Of a stretch of DNA of 64,000 bases, positions 33,723 to 43,875 are shown one piece after another. Position 1 is the stretch's first letter, and each line of letters opens with the position of its first letter. This DNA comes from Apoderus coryli (lineage: Eukaryota; Arthropoda; Insecta; Coleoptera; Attelabidae), in contig OU452198.1 of the NCBI GenBank assembly GCA_911728435.2, forward strand, positions 18,448,001 to 18,512,000, read 5' to 3'. The notes under the pieces were generated by a model that saw nothing but the letters and a program-made list of their open reading frames with translations, did not search any database and was not told the origin of the DNA. Position numbers and translations under genes: made by a program.

Positions 33723-35809
33723 CAGGGTGGTCCAACGAAAAGTTTGCACCTAGCTTTTCTCTTTTTTTTGTAGTCGAATGCGAAAATGCTCGGACACGTC
33801 GATTTTGCTTTTGAGGGGGACACATTTTAAACATATTTTTCGATCTGCGCCTTTAACCCCCTAGCGGGGGTGAGTAACAACCCTAAAATTTTAAATGGAA
33901 AGAGGGGTCTAATGACATATCATTTGAAAGGACACAAAATTGTCTTTCTAATGATACCCTATTTGTCGAATTTTACTAAAACAGTTAATACGAAAACGAC
34001 TTTAAAGACATTAAGCCGATAATTTTGGTATTAATGAGAAATACAAATAAGTTTTAATTATTGCGAGTGAAAACACCTGCAATCGTTAGTACATTCCAAT
34101 GTTTGTTAGTTTTAACATTGCTTTGTAAAAAAAGTAAACAAGCTGTTAAATTGATTTATTAAAACGTTACATTAACAAATGTTGAAAATGTGACCCATTT
34201 GATTCCATACAATAATACAGATTTTGTTCAAATCTATTTCTAACATTTTGTAGCATATCAGGTGTTATGTTTCTGCACTCTTCTGTAATGCGTTGGCGAA
34301 GATCTTCTATGGACTCGGGCTTCGTGGCAAAACATTTATTTTTTAAGTGCCCCCAAAGAAAAAAGTCTAAAGGCGATAAATCCGGTGACCTGGCAGGCCA
34401 TTCAATTGGGCCCCTCCTTCCAATCCACCGTCCAGGGAACCGGTCATCTAAGAACTGTCTTACAGGAGCCACATAGTGCGGAGGTGCTCCATCTTGCTGG
34501 AAATAAAGCCGATCAGCAGTATGATTTTGGTCATCTTCTATTATTTGTGTTATTAAAGGATCAATTGTGTCTTCTAGCATGTTTAGGTACACTTCACCAG
34601 TTAAATTTCCAGGAATAAAAAGTGGTCCTATAATATGATTTCCTAATATGCCACACCAGACGTTTATTTTTTGAGGATACTGGGTATGAACCTCACGGAA
34701 TAAATGTGGGTTACTGTCATCCCAGTAACGGCAATTGTGCCTATTTACAGCTCCATTCAAATAAAATGTGCATTCGTCGGAAAAACAAATGTTAAATAAT
34801 AATTGCGGATCTTCAATTAAACGCTGGCTCATTGCTTCACAAAATTGCAGCCTTCTATCAGGATCATCCTCATTTAGTTCCTGTACTAATTTGATTTTGT
34901 ACGGATGAAATTTGTACGCTTTTAAAATTCGTATTATGGACGAACGGGAGACACCTGAGGCTTCAGCTAGTTGACGGGTACTTTGACTATGATCCATTTC
35001 AACATGCCCTAAAACAGCGACTTCCACAGCTTCATTTCTGATCGGTTTCTGCGGCTGGTGTTTTACATTACAGACAGATCCGGTATCTACAAACTTTTTA
35101 ACTAACTTGCCAACGTACACATCATTCACATTTTTATCGGGATGTCTCTCATTAAATAAGCGAGCCGTAAGTCTAGCACTACTATTATTTTGAAAATAAA
35201 GTTTAACAATTTCAACTCGTTCTAGAATGGAATAAATCATTTTGTACGGTAAAAGTAAAATAACTTGAGAAGCAACCAAACTGAATCAATGAAAAGACTA
35301 AAATAAACGGTGTAAATTCTTTTCCTACACGTATCTGCAGTTTTTATTTCAACAAAAAACGCAAACGATTAGTGAGGAATTTAGTTCTGATAAATAAGAT
35401 AGTGTTTTTGAAATCCCGTTTTTCTTCAAAGTAAATAATTTAGAAATGATTGTAGTTGTTTTCAGTCGTAATAATTAAAACTTATTTGTATTTCTCATTA
35501 ATACCAAAATTATCGGCTTAATGTCTTTAAAGTCGTTTTCGTATTAACTGTTTTAGTAAAATTCGACAAATAGGGTATCATTAGAAAGACAATTTTGTGT
35601 CCTTTCAAATGATATGTCATTAGACCCCTCTTTCCATTTAAAATTTTAGGGTTGTTACTCACCCCCGCTAGGGGGTTAAAGGCGCAGATCGAAAAATATG
35701 TTTAAAATGTGTCCCCCTCAAAAGCAAAATCGACGTGTCCGAGCATTTTCGCATTCGACTACAAAAAAAAGAGAAAAGCTAGGTGCAAACTTTTCGTTGG
35801 ACCACCCTG
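33723..35809 (-). mobile_element. Apparently complete DD41D (Tc1/mariner superfamily) transposon
   Basis: The ends CAGGGTGGTCCAACGAAAAG (33723) and the inverse (to 35809) are flanked by TA at 33721-33722 and 35810-35811. The terminal inverted repeats are 340 bp (33723-34062 and 35470-35809), and I saw no difference between them on reading. A single uninterrupted transposase gene fills the centre on the minus strand. Identical long repeats plus an open gene point to a young insertion that may still move. Confidence 0.93.
34167..35279 (-). CDS. DD41D transposase, open and apparently intact (370 aa)
   Basis: This enzyme is predicted to bind the 340-bp inverted repeats and cut and paste the element into TA sites. 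A likely start is Met14 (MIYSILERVEIVKLYFQN), since the first 13 residues look untranslated. Residues 14-70 form the first helix-turn-helix. 95-125 form the second (STRQLAEASGVSRSSIIRIL). The catalytic residues are D168 in CFSDECTF, D263 in YFQQDGAPPHY and D305 in PDLSPLDFFLWG. There are 41 residues between D263 and D305, hence DD41D. The length is usual for the superfamily. There are no internal stops. The closest relatives in this window (46679, 54556, 10140, 11067) are all broken. Confidence 0.93.
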   Translation of the reverse strand: MVASQVILLLPYKMIYSILERVEIVKLYFQNNSSARLTARLFNERHPDKNVNDVYVGKLVKKFVDTGSVCNVKHQPQKPIRNEAVEVAVLGHVEMDHSQSTRQLAEASGVSRSSIIRILKAYKFHPYKIKLVQELNEDDPDRRLQFCEAMSQRLIEDPQLLFNICFSDECTFYLNGAVNRHNCRYWDDSNPHLFREVHTQYPQKINVWCGILGNHIIGPLFIPGNLTGEVYLNMLEDTIDPLITQIIEDDQNHTADRLYFQQDGAPPHYVAPVRQFLDDRFPGRWIGRRGPIEWPARSPDLSPLDFFLWGHLKNKCFATKPESIEDLRQRITEECRNITPDMLQNVRNRFEQNLYYCMESNGSHFQHLLM

Positions 35810-35867
35810 TATATGACCTGCGTAACGAAACAGAAATAATATTTCTTGAAGTAATCCATCTCAGAGA

Positions 35868-36250
35868 GGAGTTGAATGTGTAAGACACAAACAAAACAAC
35901 GTCTACTCCACCAAACTATTTGCATATTTGTTCGCAATCAGCTTGCAGCGCCAGACATGTTTCAGAAAACTAAGTTTCCATCATCAGTGGCTCAGTATAC
36001 ATAGTTACGCAATCATGTTGAGTACACAAGTCAAACACAGTATGGCATGGATTATTTAAACGTCTATATACAAACAATTAGTGGAAGTTATTGAAATAAA
36101 ATGTTATAAAATTAAAATTAAAAAACATATTCTTATTGAAAATGAGAAACCCAGAACATTTGTGTGGTCAAAATACTCGTATTATAAAAATTCAGTCATT
36201 TTTCTGTATAGCGTTTCTTTTTGTATATCATTATTAGGTATTGTGTCTAA
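35868..36250 (-). repeat. Hammerhead-like dispersed unit, copy 2 (inverse)
   Basis: On the minus strand, 35999-35951 reads GAGCCA, CTGATGA, T, GGAAACTTAGTTTTCT, GAAAC, AT, GTC, TGGC. Stem I (GCCA/TGGC), the short stem III (AC/GT) and the GTC cleavage context are intact. Helix II has one G-T wobble and the same extra T as copy 1. The rest of the unit matches 30720-31110. Confidence 0.7.
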
Positions 36251-36296
36251 TATTTTGCAATCTAGAACTTTCGACAAATGACCGCCATTTGTTTGA

Positions 36297-36490
36297 AATA
36301 GACGTTTAAATAATCCATGCCATACTATGTTTGACTTGTACTTAACATGACTGCGTAACTATGTATACTGAGTCACTGATGATGGAAACTTAGTTTTCCG
36401 AAACATCTCTGGCGCTGCAAGCTGATTGCGAACAAATAGACAAATAGTTTCGTGGAGTAGACGTTGTTTTATTTGTGTCTTAGAATTGTA
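36297..36490 (+). repeat. Hammerhead-like dispersed unit, copy 3 (decayed)
   Basis: GTCA CTGATGA at 36374-36384 begins the motif. The stem III/cleavage segment reads ACATCTC rather than ACACGTC, which breaks one stem III pair and loses the GTC context. It faces copy 2 head-on across about 45 bp, so the two units form an inverted pair. Confidence 0.7.
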
Positions 36491-36669
36491 ATAATTAATA
36501 TTATTATAATTGTATTATTTTCATCATTTTCAATAAACTAACGTAACAAACTAACTACTTTATTCAAAAATTAGAAAAACAAAAGCTGAGCTGGGATTCG
36601 AACCCATAATCTTCCGCGGGTACTCAATTAGCATATATATTCTTATAAGATTATAAGTTCCAACTACCT

Positions 36670-36921
36670 AACTGGTGAAATTTTAAATGCAAATTTCTCG
36701 AGAATTGTGGGGGCAAATATCAAAAGTGACCTATAGCTGCCGCTGTAAAGCAGATAATAATGCTTTAAAATCAGTTGAAAATTTAGCGGTTGTGTCTACC
36801 TCTATCACAGGGCTTAAGCGATTTCAACCAAAAACGAATGGGTTCATCCTAGGACTCCCCCAAACTCATATACCAAATTTAAGCTCAATTGGTTAAAGCG
36901 TTTGGGCGCTATCGTGGAAGA
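36670..36921 (+). repeat. Dispersed repeat family A, copy 4
   Basis: ACAGGGCTTAAGCGATTTCA, ACGAATGGGTTCATCCTAGG, CTCCCCCAAACTCATATACC and GGGCGCTATCGTGG match 13340-13450. It leads without a visible break into the left arm of the foldback at 36922, so family A and this foldback family may be parts of one element. Confidence 0.65.
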
Positions 36922-38608
36922 GATTCGATCGATTATGGAGAAACTACACTGTGGAAGAATCTGAAAGTCTGGTGTAGTACTTAGGTCGACGAAAGCAATT
37001 CGGCTAAAATGTTTTCAAGAATCTAGCACTTCCGGTTATACCGGAAATGGGTGTCAACTTCCTTATTTCAAATGTGACCCTATGTAAAGTATATCTTTGT
37101 TGGATTCTCTTTGTAATTCTAAACATATTTCATGCATAATATTGTAACGAAGTAGGGTTCGGCAGGCCAAATTAAAACAAACTAAATTGATGCTATTTGT
37201 TTATTTTTGCAGTTCCCTAAAAAAAAGTCACACATTACAAAATAATTCTATTTCGCCTGAGCTAAAACTTATATAATTCAACAGTATCAGTATCACGAAA
37301 GTCCTTAATAAAAGGCAAAGTGAATCTTTAATTAAAACCACTAAACTTAAGGAACTGTAAACAATAAATGAATGAAAATAATATGCTACTGAAATTTCAA
37401 TATCAAGTTACATTTTTTTTAAAAATAGATATATATTTATTTATTCTGAAACCTACTAGGTATAGACCTCCGTTGGCCAGAAAAGGAACTACAAAAATAG
37501 ATTTCACCTTTATATTTATTTATTTAAACAAAACACTAAACTTATAAATTTCGTTACAATATGTTATACGTATCGCCAGCCGTTTTCGAAATATTTGAAA
37601 TTTTATGTCAAAAATGACGTTTTCAGAATAGAGAATAATAACAATTTTTTATTATATGGAAGCTTTAATAATTTAATTTGTTAGAATATCCTAGAAGATA
37701 TAGACCTACTGTAGCCGCCTACATATATTTTTTTAGTAAATATTAATACAGGGTATTTGAAAAAAAGGGTAAAAAATCAAATTGAAAAAAGTGTCATAAA
37801 TCAAAATTTTTAAATGGCAACCTCCCATTTTATATATTTTTTTACATCAAAAATAAGGGCAAGTTTATGAAAGGATGTCTATCCCAAAAACTGATATTTT
37901 TCAAAATATTGGCAATTTTACATTTTTCTATTACAATAGTGATATGAATTTGAAATTTAATTGATTTTAGTTGGTCATGATGGCTTTAGATAGCAAATAA
38001 ATATGACACTTGACAAAAATAATCAACAACTATGACAAATTGTAGACATTAATTAGTAGTAATAATCATGGCGGACGTATAAATTATACTAACGAATCTA
38101 AATTTGTTTATTATTTATGGAGAATGGTGGTGGTCACAAATAGGTTAAAAATTTTGAATTACGTCACTTTTTTCAATTTGATTTTTTACCCTTTTTTTCA
38201 AATACCCTGTATTAATATTTACTAAAAAAATATACGTAGGCGGCTAAAGTAGGTCTATATCTCCTAGGATATTGTAACAAATTAAATTAATAAAGCTTCC
38301 ATATAATAAAAAATTGTTATTATTCTGAAAACGTCATTTTTGACATAAATTTTCAAATATTTCGAAAACGCCTGACGACAGGTATAACATGTTAGTATGA
38401 AATATATTTAGAATTACAAGCAGAATCCAAAAAAAATATAATTTATATAGAGTCGTACTTGAAATAAGGAAGTTGACACCCATTTCCGGTATAACCGGAA
38501 GTGCTAGATTCTTGAAAACATTTTAGCCGAATTGGTCCCGTCGACCTAAGTACCACACCAGATTTTCAGATTGTTCCACAGTGTAGTTTCTCCATAATCG
38601 ATCGAATC
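36922..38608. mobile_element. Large foldback element, left arm split by a solo LTR
   Basis: The outer edge GATTCGATCGATTATGGAG (36922) is inverted at 38608. Ignoring the insertion, the arms cover about 36922-37815 and 38150-38608. Shared blocks are TAGCACTTCCGGTTATACCG, AGTTGACACCCATTTCC (inverse), AAATGACGTTTTCAGAATA and TAGACCTACTGTAGCCGCCT. The centre (about 37816-38149) is A/T-rich and non-coding. Related fragments lie at 20500-20635 and 56880-57000. Confidence 0.85.
37143..37558. mobile_element. Solo LTR (about 416 bp) with 4-bp target duplication
   Basis: The element starts TGTAACGAAG and ends TTCGTTACA, the TG...CA form of long terminal repeats, and is bounded by ATAT on both sides (37139-37142 and 37559-37562). 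Removing it restores continuity with the opposite arm of the host foldback, which pins down the insertion precisely. No coding sequence is inside, so this is the product of LTR-LTR recombination. The gypsy group is likely from the 4-bp duplication and end sequence, but is not proven. Confidence 0.85.
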
Positions 38609-38760
38609 CCTTCCCGGTGGGACCCCCGGTATAGAGACACACATCCACACACAGACAGACAGACCTCCATCTGGAAATGGTCTTAATCGTCTCAGGGAAC
38701 TTCAAAATGGTTTATCCGTCTTTATCTCCAATTTTTTTAGCGCATTCACAACACTTTCGA
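38520..38760 (-). repeat. Dispersed repeat family A, copy 5
   Basis: CTTCCCGGTGGGACCCCCGG, ACACAGACAGACAGACC, CTGGAAATGGTCTTAATCGT, GGGAACTTCAAAATGG and TTTTTTTAGCGCATTC link the copies at 600, 12840 and 13330. 38761-39300 shows nothing further beyond A/T-rich DNA. Confidence 0.65.
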
Positions 38761-39304
38761 TGTGTAGGAAATTAAAAATAAAACACTTATTATAGGAGAA
38801 CGCTAATATTAGTAACAAAAGTAAACAATAGAATACTAGAACTATTATTTGTATGTTTTTTTTTGTTAATTTTGTCTGTATGTGGGTCAATATCATATGT
38901 CATTTATATTAAATTATTATTTTTTAATTAGTTGTTATTATAATTGACAGGGTCGCATTTCGTAAATATCTACATAGATACCTACAGTTATTATAATAAT
39001 TGTGTTAAAACCACGTAATTAGTGGTTTGATTTTTAACAATGAAATATATATCTTTCTGTTGTAAACAAAACAGATTTTACTTTCTTTAATTATTTACCA
39101 TCTTTCATACAATTTTCGAAAGTATGTAATTCGTTGCAAAGAAAACATTGGTTTAGTTTTCGTTCGGTTTGGTTATTACTATTCGCCATTATCATTGATC
39201 CTTTAAAATTCGTATTTTTTGGTATTGACGTATTTTGAATGTAACTAATAGCGTTTGCTGTTAGCTTTCAAACTATTTTTATCCCATGACTACTCATCAA
39301 AAAC

Positions 39305-40790
39305 TAATAATAATAATAATGCCTTTATTTTTTTTTTTTGTGAAATTACAAAAATACAATGATTTTAAAATATGTTCTACGTCACATGAAAATGGTGGCG
39401 AAATTCAACAGGGTTGCTCTTCCATTTAACCACCATTAAGCTATTGAAATCCAACAATTTGTACAGATACTGAAATAATACATACATAGAAAAACCATAG
39501 AACCATTATTTTGCCTTATTACAATTTTAAGCCTACTAATCCTAAGAACTATCATTGCACATGAACAAATACATAATCATACCAAATTAATGAACGATCG
39601 ATCGCTACACCCTTTGATTAAATAGAAATTTTTTAAGATCCCTCTTAAAAGCAGTCAAGGATGGCAGGTTCCTAATACTCAATGGTATTGAATTATAGAA
39701 TTTTACTGCATTGTAGTGAAAGGACCGCTGAAACTGAGCAGTCCGATTTCTCGGGACTGTATAAAAGACACTAGCCCTGGTATCTCTGTTATGTACATCT
39801 GTAGCCCTCAGCAGTTTAGAATGCACATATACAGGCTCCCGTATGGTATTAATTTTAAATGTCAGACATGCCAAATGCTGTTGAAATCTCTCATGTAAAC
39901 TAAACCATTTAGTCTGTTGGAAATGACCGGAAATGTGATCGTACTTTCTCAGATTATAACAAAAACGCACGCACCAGTTTTGTATATTTTGTAAACTTTT
40001 CCTATCTTTATCAAGAAGTGCTGGCCAATACACAGTATTACAAGAATTTAATTTTGATAGAATGAGAGATTCACAAAGTCTGAGTTTAGTATTGATATCA
40101 AATATGTCCCTGTTCATATACAACACCTTCAGGCTGTCGTAACATGTTTGCAATAACGCATTTATTTGCTTAGAAAATCGCAAATCATCATTAAGATAAA
40201 CACCGAGACTTTTCGCACAATCAACAAAAGTTAGAACTTCCCTGTTAAGCACTACCCTAAACAATGGATTCCGAATGATAGTGATTGTGGTCCAAACATT
40301 AGTAATTGGGTTTTACTGGCATTTAATACTAAATTATGAGCATTGGATATGCTTTTGATAGTTTCAAGGTCCCGATTTATAGAGTCTGCAGCCACAACGC
40401 CGCGCCGTCGGAATAAGGAAAAGAATAGTACATTTGTGTATCATCAGCGTACACAACAGTTTTTCAATGACTTGTGAAAATCAGATGTATATAAAGAGAA
40501 TAAAAGTGGAGATAAAACACTTCCCTGCGGAACACCTCTTGTAATAATTGCAGATGACGAAATATTTCCATTTAAAACCACTCTTTGAACGCGATTGGTC
40601 AGAAAACTGTTCACCAAATCCACGGCAGTAACATCCAAACCGAAATATAGAAGTTTTGAACACAGAGTGGAGTGATTGAGGGTATCGAAAGCCTTGCTGT
40701 AGTCTAAAAGGATGAGACAAGTATTTTCATTTTTATCAGAGGCCTTAAAGATATCATCGGTGATATCCAGCACCACCATCCATCACCATA
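39305..40790 (-). pseudogene. CR1/jockey-like LINE reverse transcriptase, 5'-truncated
   Basis: On the minus strand, 40779-40444 encodes the palm: LILLDYSKAFDTLNHSTLCS (catalytic D in LLDYSKAFD) and TRGVPQGSVLSPLLFSLYTS. After a frame change at about 40440 comes VYADDTQMYYSF with the YADD pair. 40264-39605 is an open frame for the thumb and C-terminus (AKSLGVYLNDDLRFSKQINA through FHYNAVKFYNSIPLSIRNLP and FKRDLKKFLFNQ). The 3' end at 39305-39325 is an ATT repeat after an A-rich run. Fingers and endonuclease are missing upstream of 40790. Confidence 0.9.
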
Positions 40791-41300
40791 CTGGTCATCA
40801 TCAAAATAAAGGGTATTACAACTGTTCAGTCTTCTAGTGTTATACGAAGTCTTTGGTGTGTGAAACTCATGTAGACACCCAAGAAGAATGACTGGAAGAG
40901 TGATGGCAGGCTCTCTTCACGCACAGCAAGTTCCGCACGGGTGCGCGAATCAATGCGTCGAAGGGTCAAGTAATATAACGCAGTTGTGGGTCGTCATTTT
41001 GAAACCTTATTATAATTCTTTTTAATTATTTGTCATGAAAAATAGTAAGATATTGACGATTTTTACATTGAAGAAGGCAACAACTTTTTAAGCAAAAATG
41101 ACTCTAGAGTTATAAAAAATGTAAAAAGTCATTTTTTCCAAATGGAAACCCCCTAGTTTTATTTTTTAATAAAGTCAAATATTTTTTCGAAATCTTAGCA
41201 ATTAAAATTTGTATTATGAAAATGCTATGGTTTTTAAATTTTGTTAGTTTGGTACTACAGCTGCCATGACGGCGTTAAAAAAAAATCAATTTCAATTAAT
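40791..41300. other. Unassigned spacer between two LINEs
   Basis: 40800-40980 has a less A/T-rich composition (CTCTCTTCACGCACAGCAAG) but no identifiable product. 41030-41250 resembles element-end DNA (AAAAGTCATTTTTTCCAAAT). Confidence 0.35.
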
Positions 41301-41304
41301 AATA

Positions 41305-42905
41305 ATAATAGTATTTATTCAAATTGCATACATTTTAAATAAATCAAATAATCAATAATACACAATCGAAAAGGCATGAGGCATGCAATGTGCATGCCTC
41401 ATCTGTCTTAACACTTATCCTTAGAAAAAAAAAGTAATATATATCTACCTAATTCTATTACTAATAGTCCCATGCAAGAAACAGGAAGACAAAAGAAAAA
41501 AACACAAAAAGTCACTAGGCGAACAATTAATTAATTCATTAATTTTAATTTTAAATACTTATTTGTCATAAGACAAAAAAAAAGAGAAATATAATATTTT
41601 TTCAAAATTGTGAACTATTAAACATTTTTTTTCGCAATTCTACCTTAAATTTATACAGACTAGATTCGAGCATCAGGCAGCGAGGCAAATCATTATAAAC
41701 ATTAGCAATATCGTATGTAACTTACCGTTCTATGGATTGGTGGCGTTAGTTTACATTTATGTCGCAAGTTTACATTGTGAACGTCCGTACGAAATTGTAT
41801 TTTATGGTATAAGTAAGCCGGTGTTTGCGTTTTAACTATTTTATGGTCAAAAGAGCAACGATGCATATATCGTCTGTTTTTCATGTCAAACCAACAAGCA
41901 TCTTTCAATTTGGACTGATAGGTCTACTTATATTTATCCCATATGCAAATCGAAGACAATACTTTTGGATACTAGCAGAAACCTCAGCAGTCAAACAAGG
42001 TTCATATACAAGATCACAGTGATTAAACCTGGAAAGAACCATAGAGTCGCACAATAATAATTTTACCTTCGGGTTAAGGAGATGTCGAGAGCTATACAAT
42101 AACTTTAGACACCCAACAGCCTTTTTTGTGAATGTGCGACATGTTGCTCAAATCTCAGTCCGTTATCCAAAATCAACCCCAAATTCCTCGCCTCTGTCTT
42201 GACCTCAACAGTAGAGCCATTGATTGTGATGTTGACTAAATGCCTCAAACTATCCACATCCTTTCTCCTCCCAAACAACATGACCGCACACTTACTTGGG
42301 TTCAAAATTAATGAATGATCCTGCGAAAATATTCTTAGTCGTTCCAAATCCATGTTTATCCTAGCGCAAGCATCCGCTATCAAATTAGAAGGACAGGTCA
42401 AATAAATCTGAGGATCGCCAACAAAAAGTTACCTACAAAAAGCAAGGTGTTTAGGAAACTCTGAAGTATACAGACTAAAAAGTAAGGGGCCCAAAATTGA
42501 ACCTTGAGGTACTCGTCTCTGTACATTAAGAACCTGAGAAGTTTTATTTTTATAAATCACCCGTTGTCTTCTATTGCTTAAATAGTTGTGGAAAAAATTG
42601 ACTGCATGTTGACTTAAGCCTACGTAGCCCAAATCTTTAGTAATGTTTCATGGCGAAGCGTATCAAGTGCCTTGAAGTAGTCGAGCATCACTAGTATTGT
42701 ACACTCACTCCTGTCAATTGCACGAAAAATGTCGTCCGTTACATTTAGTAGGGCAGATGCACAACTATGTCCAGAACGAAATCCCGACTGAACTTCCGGC
42801 AAGATTTTGTTATTAGAAACATGCTGGTATAACTGAACCTTAATAACTCTCTCCAAGATCTTCGACAACACAGGCAATATGCTTATGAGACGCAGGTCCT
42901 TAAAA
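41305..42905 (-). pseudogene. CR1/jockey-like LINE reverse transcriptase, 5'-truncated
   Basis: Minus-strand pieces in order: SFKDLRLISILPVLSKILER (from about 42905), LPEVQSGFRSGHSCASALLN, VMLDYFKALDTLRHETLL (palm; the family's KAFD is KALD here), RRVPQGSILGPLLFSLYTSE, then LNPSKCAVMLFGRR and EARNLGLILDNGLRFEQHVA. The YADD region near 42405-42430 is damaged: the frame changes at GDPQIYLTCPSN. The thumb and C-terminus follow (42099-41702). The tail is an ATT repeat at 41302-41315. It is cut at about 42905-42915 by a Penelope-like fragment. Confidence 0.9.
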
Positions 42906-42914
42906 GATTTAGGA

Positions 42915-43145
42915 CCATTAGAAAGGAGGTTGTACAGTCATAAAAATATGAACGGTAACAAAACTGCATTAACCAAGCACACTGAGATGTATGGCCATTC
43001 TTTCGATTTTGATGACACCAAAATCCTAGCATCTCAGCCACATACTAAAAAACGAATAATCCTGGAAATGATTTATATAAAAAAAGAAACCCATAGTGTC
43101 AATGATAGAACAGATATTTTAGACTCCATTGTATTTTTGTTGTAG
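42915..43145 (+). pseudogene. Penelope-like element, C-terminal end
   Basis: The residues NKTALTKHTEMYGHSFDFDD, then TKILASQPHTKKRIILEMIY and KKETHSVNDRTDILDS, follow the GIY-YIG C-terminal pattern seen also at 3790-3900 (TALAAHH ... FDFNSVRILHREVNYQKRSL). A stop follows at 43143. The GIY-YIG core itself is missing. Immediately downstream is a hammerhead-like tail. Confidence 0.65.
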
Positions 43146-43151
43146 ATGTAC

Positions 43152-43180
43152 CTGAAGAAGGCAAAAACATTGCCGAAACT
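43152..43180 (+). ncRNA. Degenerate hammerhead-like motif after the Penelope-like stop codon
   Basis: CTGAAGA (compatible with CUGANGA), an extra A, then GGCAA/TTGCC as helix II, GAAAC, and a GTA at 43181-43183. The helix I complement is not present, so it is probably inactive. The extra base before helix II is the same departure seen at 30967, which links that family to Penelope-like tails. Confidence 0.35.
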
Positions 43181-43199
43181 TAGTATAAAAAATAAAATT

Positions 43200-43870
43200 A
43201 TGACAATGTTATTTCAAAACATATAGGAAGGTGTTTTAATTTTTGATACGAACCAGAACCCAAAGAAAGAATAAAAAAATATACATAATAAAAGGTTCAA
43301 GAAAAACAAAACAAATAAATTATTTCTAGTTATTTGACAATATTAAGTAATCCTAAAAATTGTGGGATTGTTGTGCCGGCAATCGGAGATGTTTGGTTCG
43401 AATCCCACTTATATCTCGGAATTGTTTTCCAGTTCGTAAATATTAGTTTATTTCACTTTTCTATTTATATATACAATGTAGGTATATATATTATTATTAT
43501 ATCATTAATTATTACTCATGAAATATAAACAATTAGAAAATGAAAACGGAAATAATTATCACAGTTATGAAACCGTATTGTTTTAAATAATTATAAGGAA
43601 ACCTTGGATTTGCGTACGACAATTTTTTTAATTAAACTGCTACCTAATTTACGGTAATTTTTGCGATTCTTATTGTAGTTTTTATACATCGAGAGTTTGT
43701 AAAAATATAGAAATAGATATAAAACCATATATTATGGTATATAAAAAGTTCGATTGGATTTCGATTTTTTAATTTAAAAAGTATGAAATATCTAGAATGC
43801 TCAATATTTTAAAATTCGGATCTTACAAAACACGAGAAGAGCGAGGAATAGCAAAACATATTAATGGGCC
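43200..43870. other. Unassigned A/T-rich DNA
   Basis: Nothing beyond simple A/T-rich sequence is recognised. Confidence 0.45.
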
Positions 43871-43875
43871 ACTTA

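Noticed and set aside
34267..34618. Plus-strand frames of 69 and 77 codons
   Set aside because: They are antisense shadows of the intact DD41D transposase.
33628..35883. Two nearly identical 60-odd-codon frames beginning MFKMCPPQKQNRRVRAFSHS
   Set aside because: They read the two identical terminal inverted repeats of the DD41D element rather than a gene.
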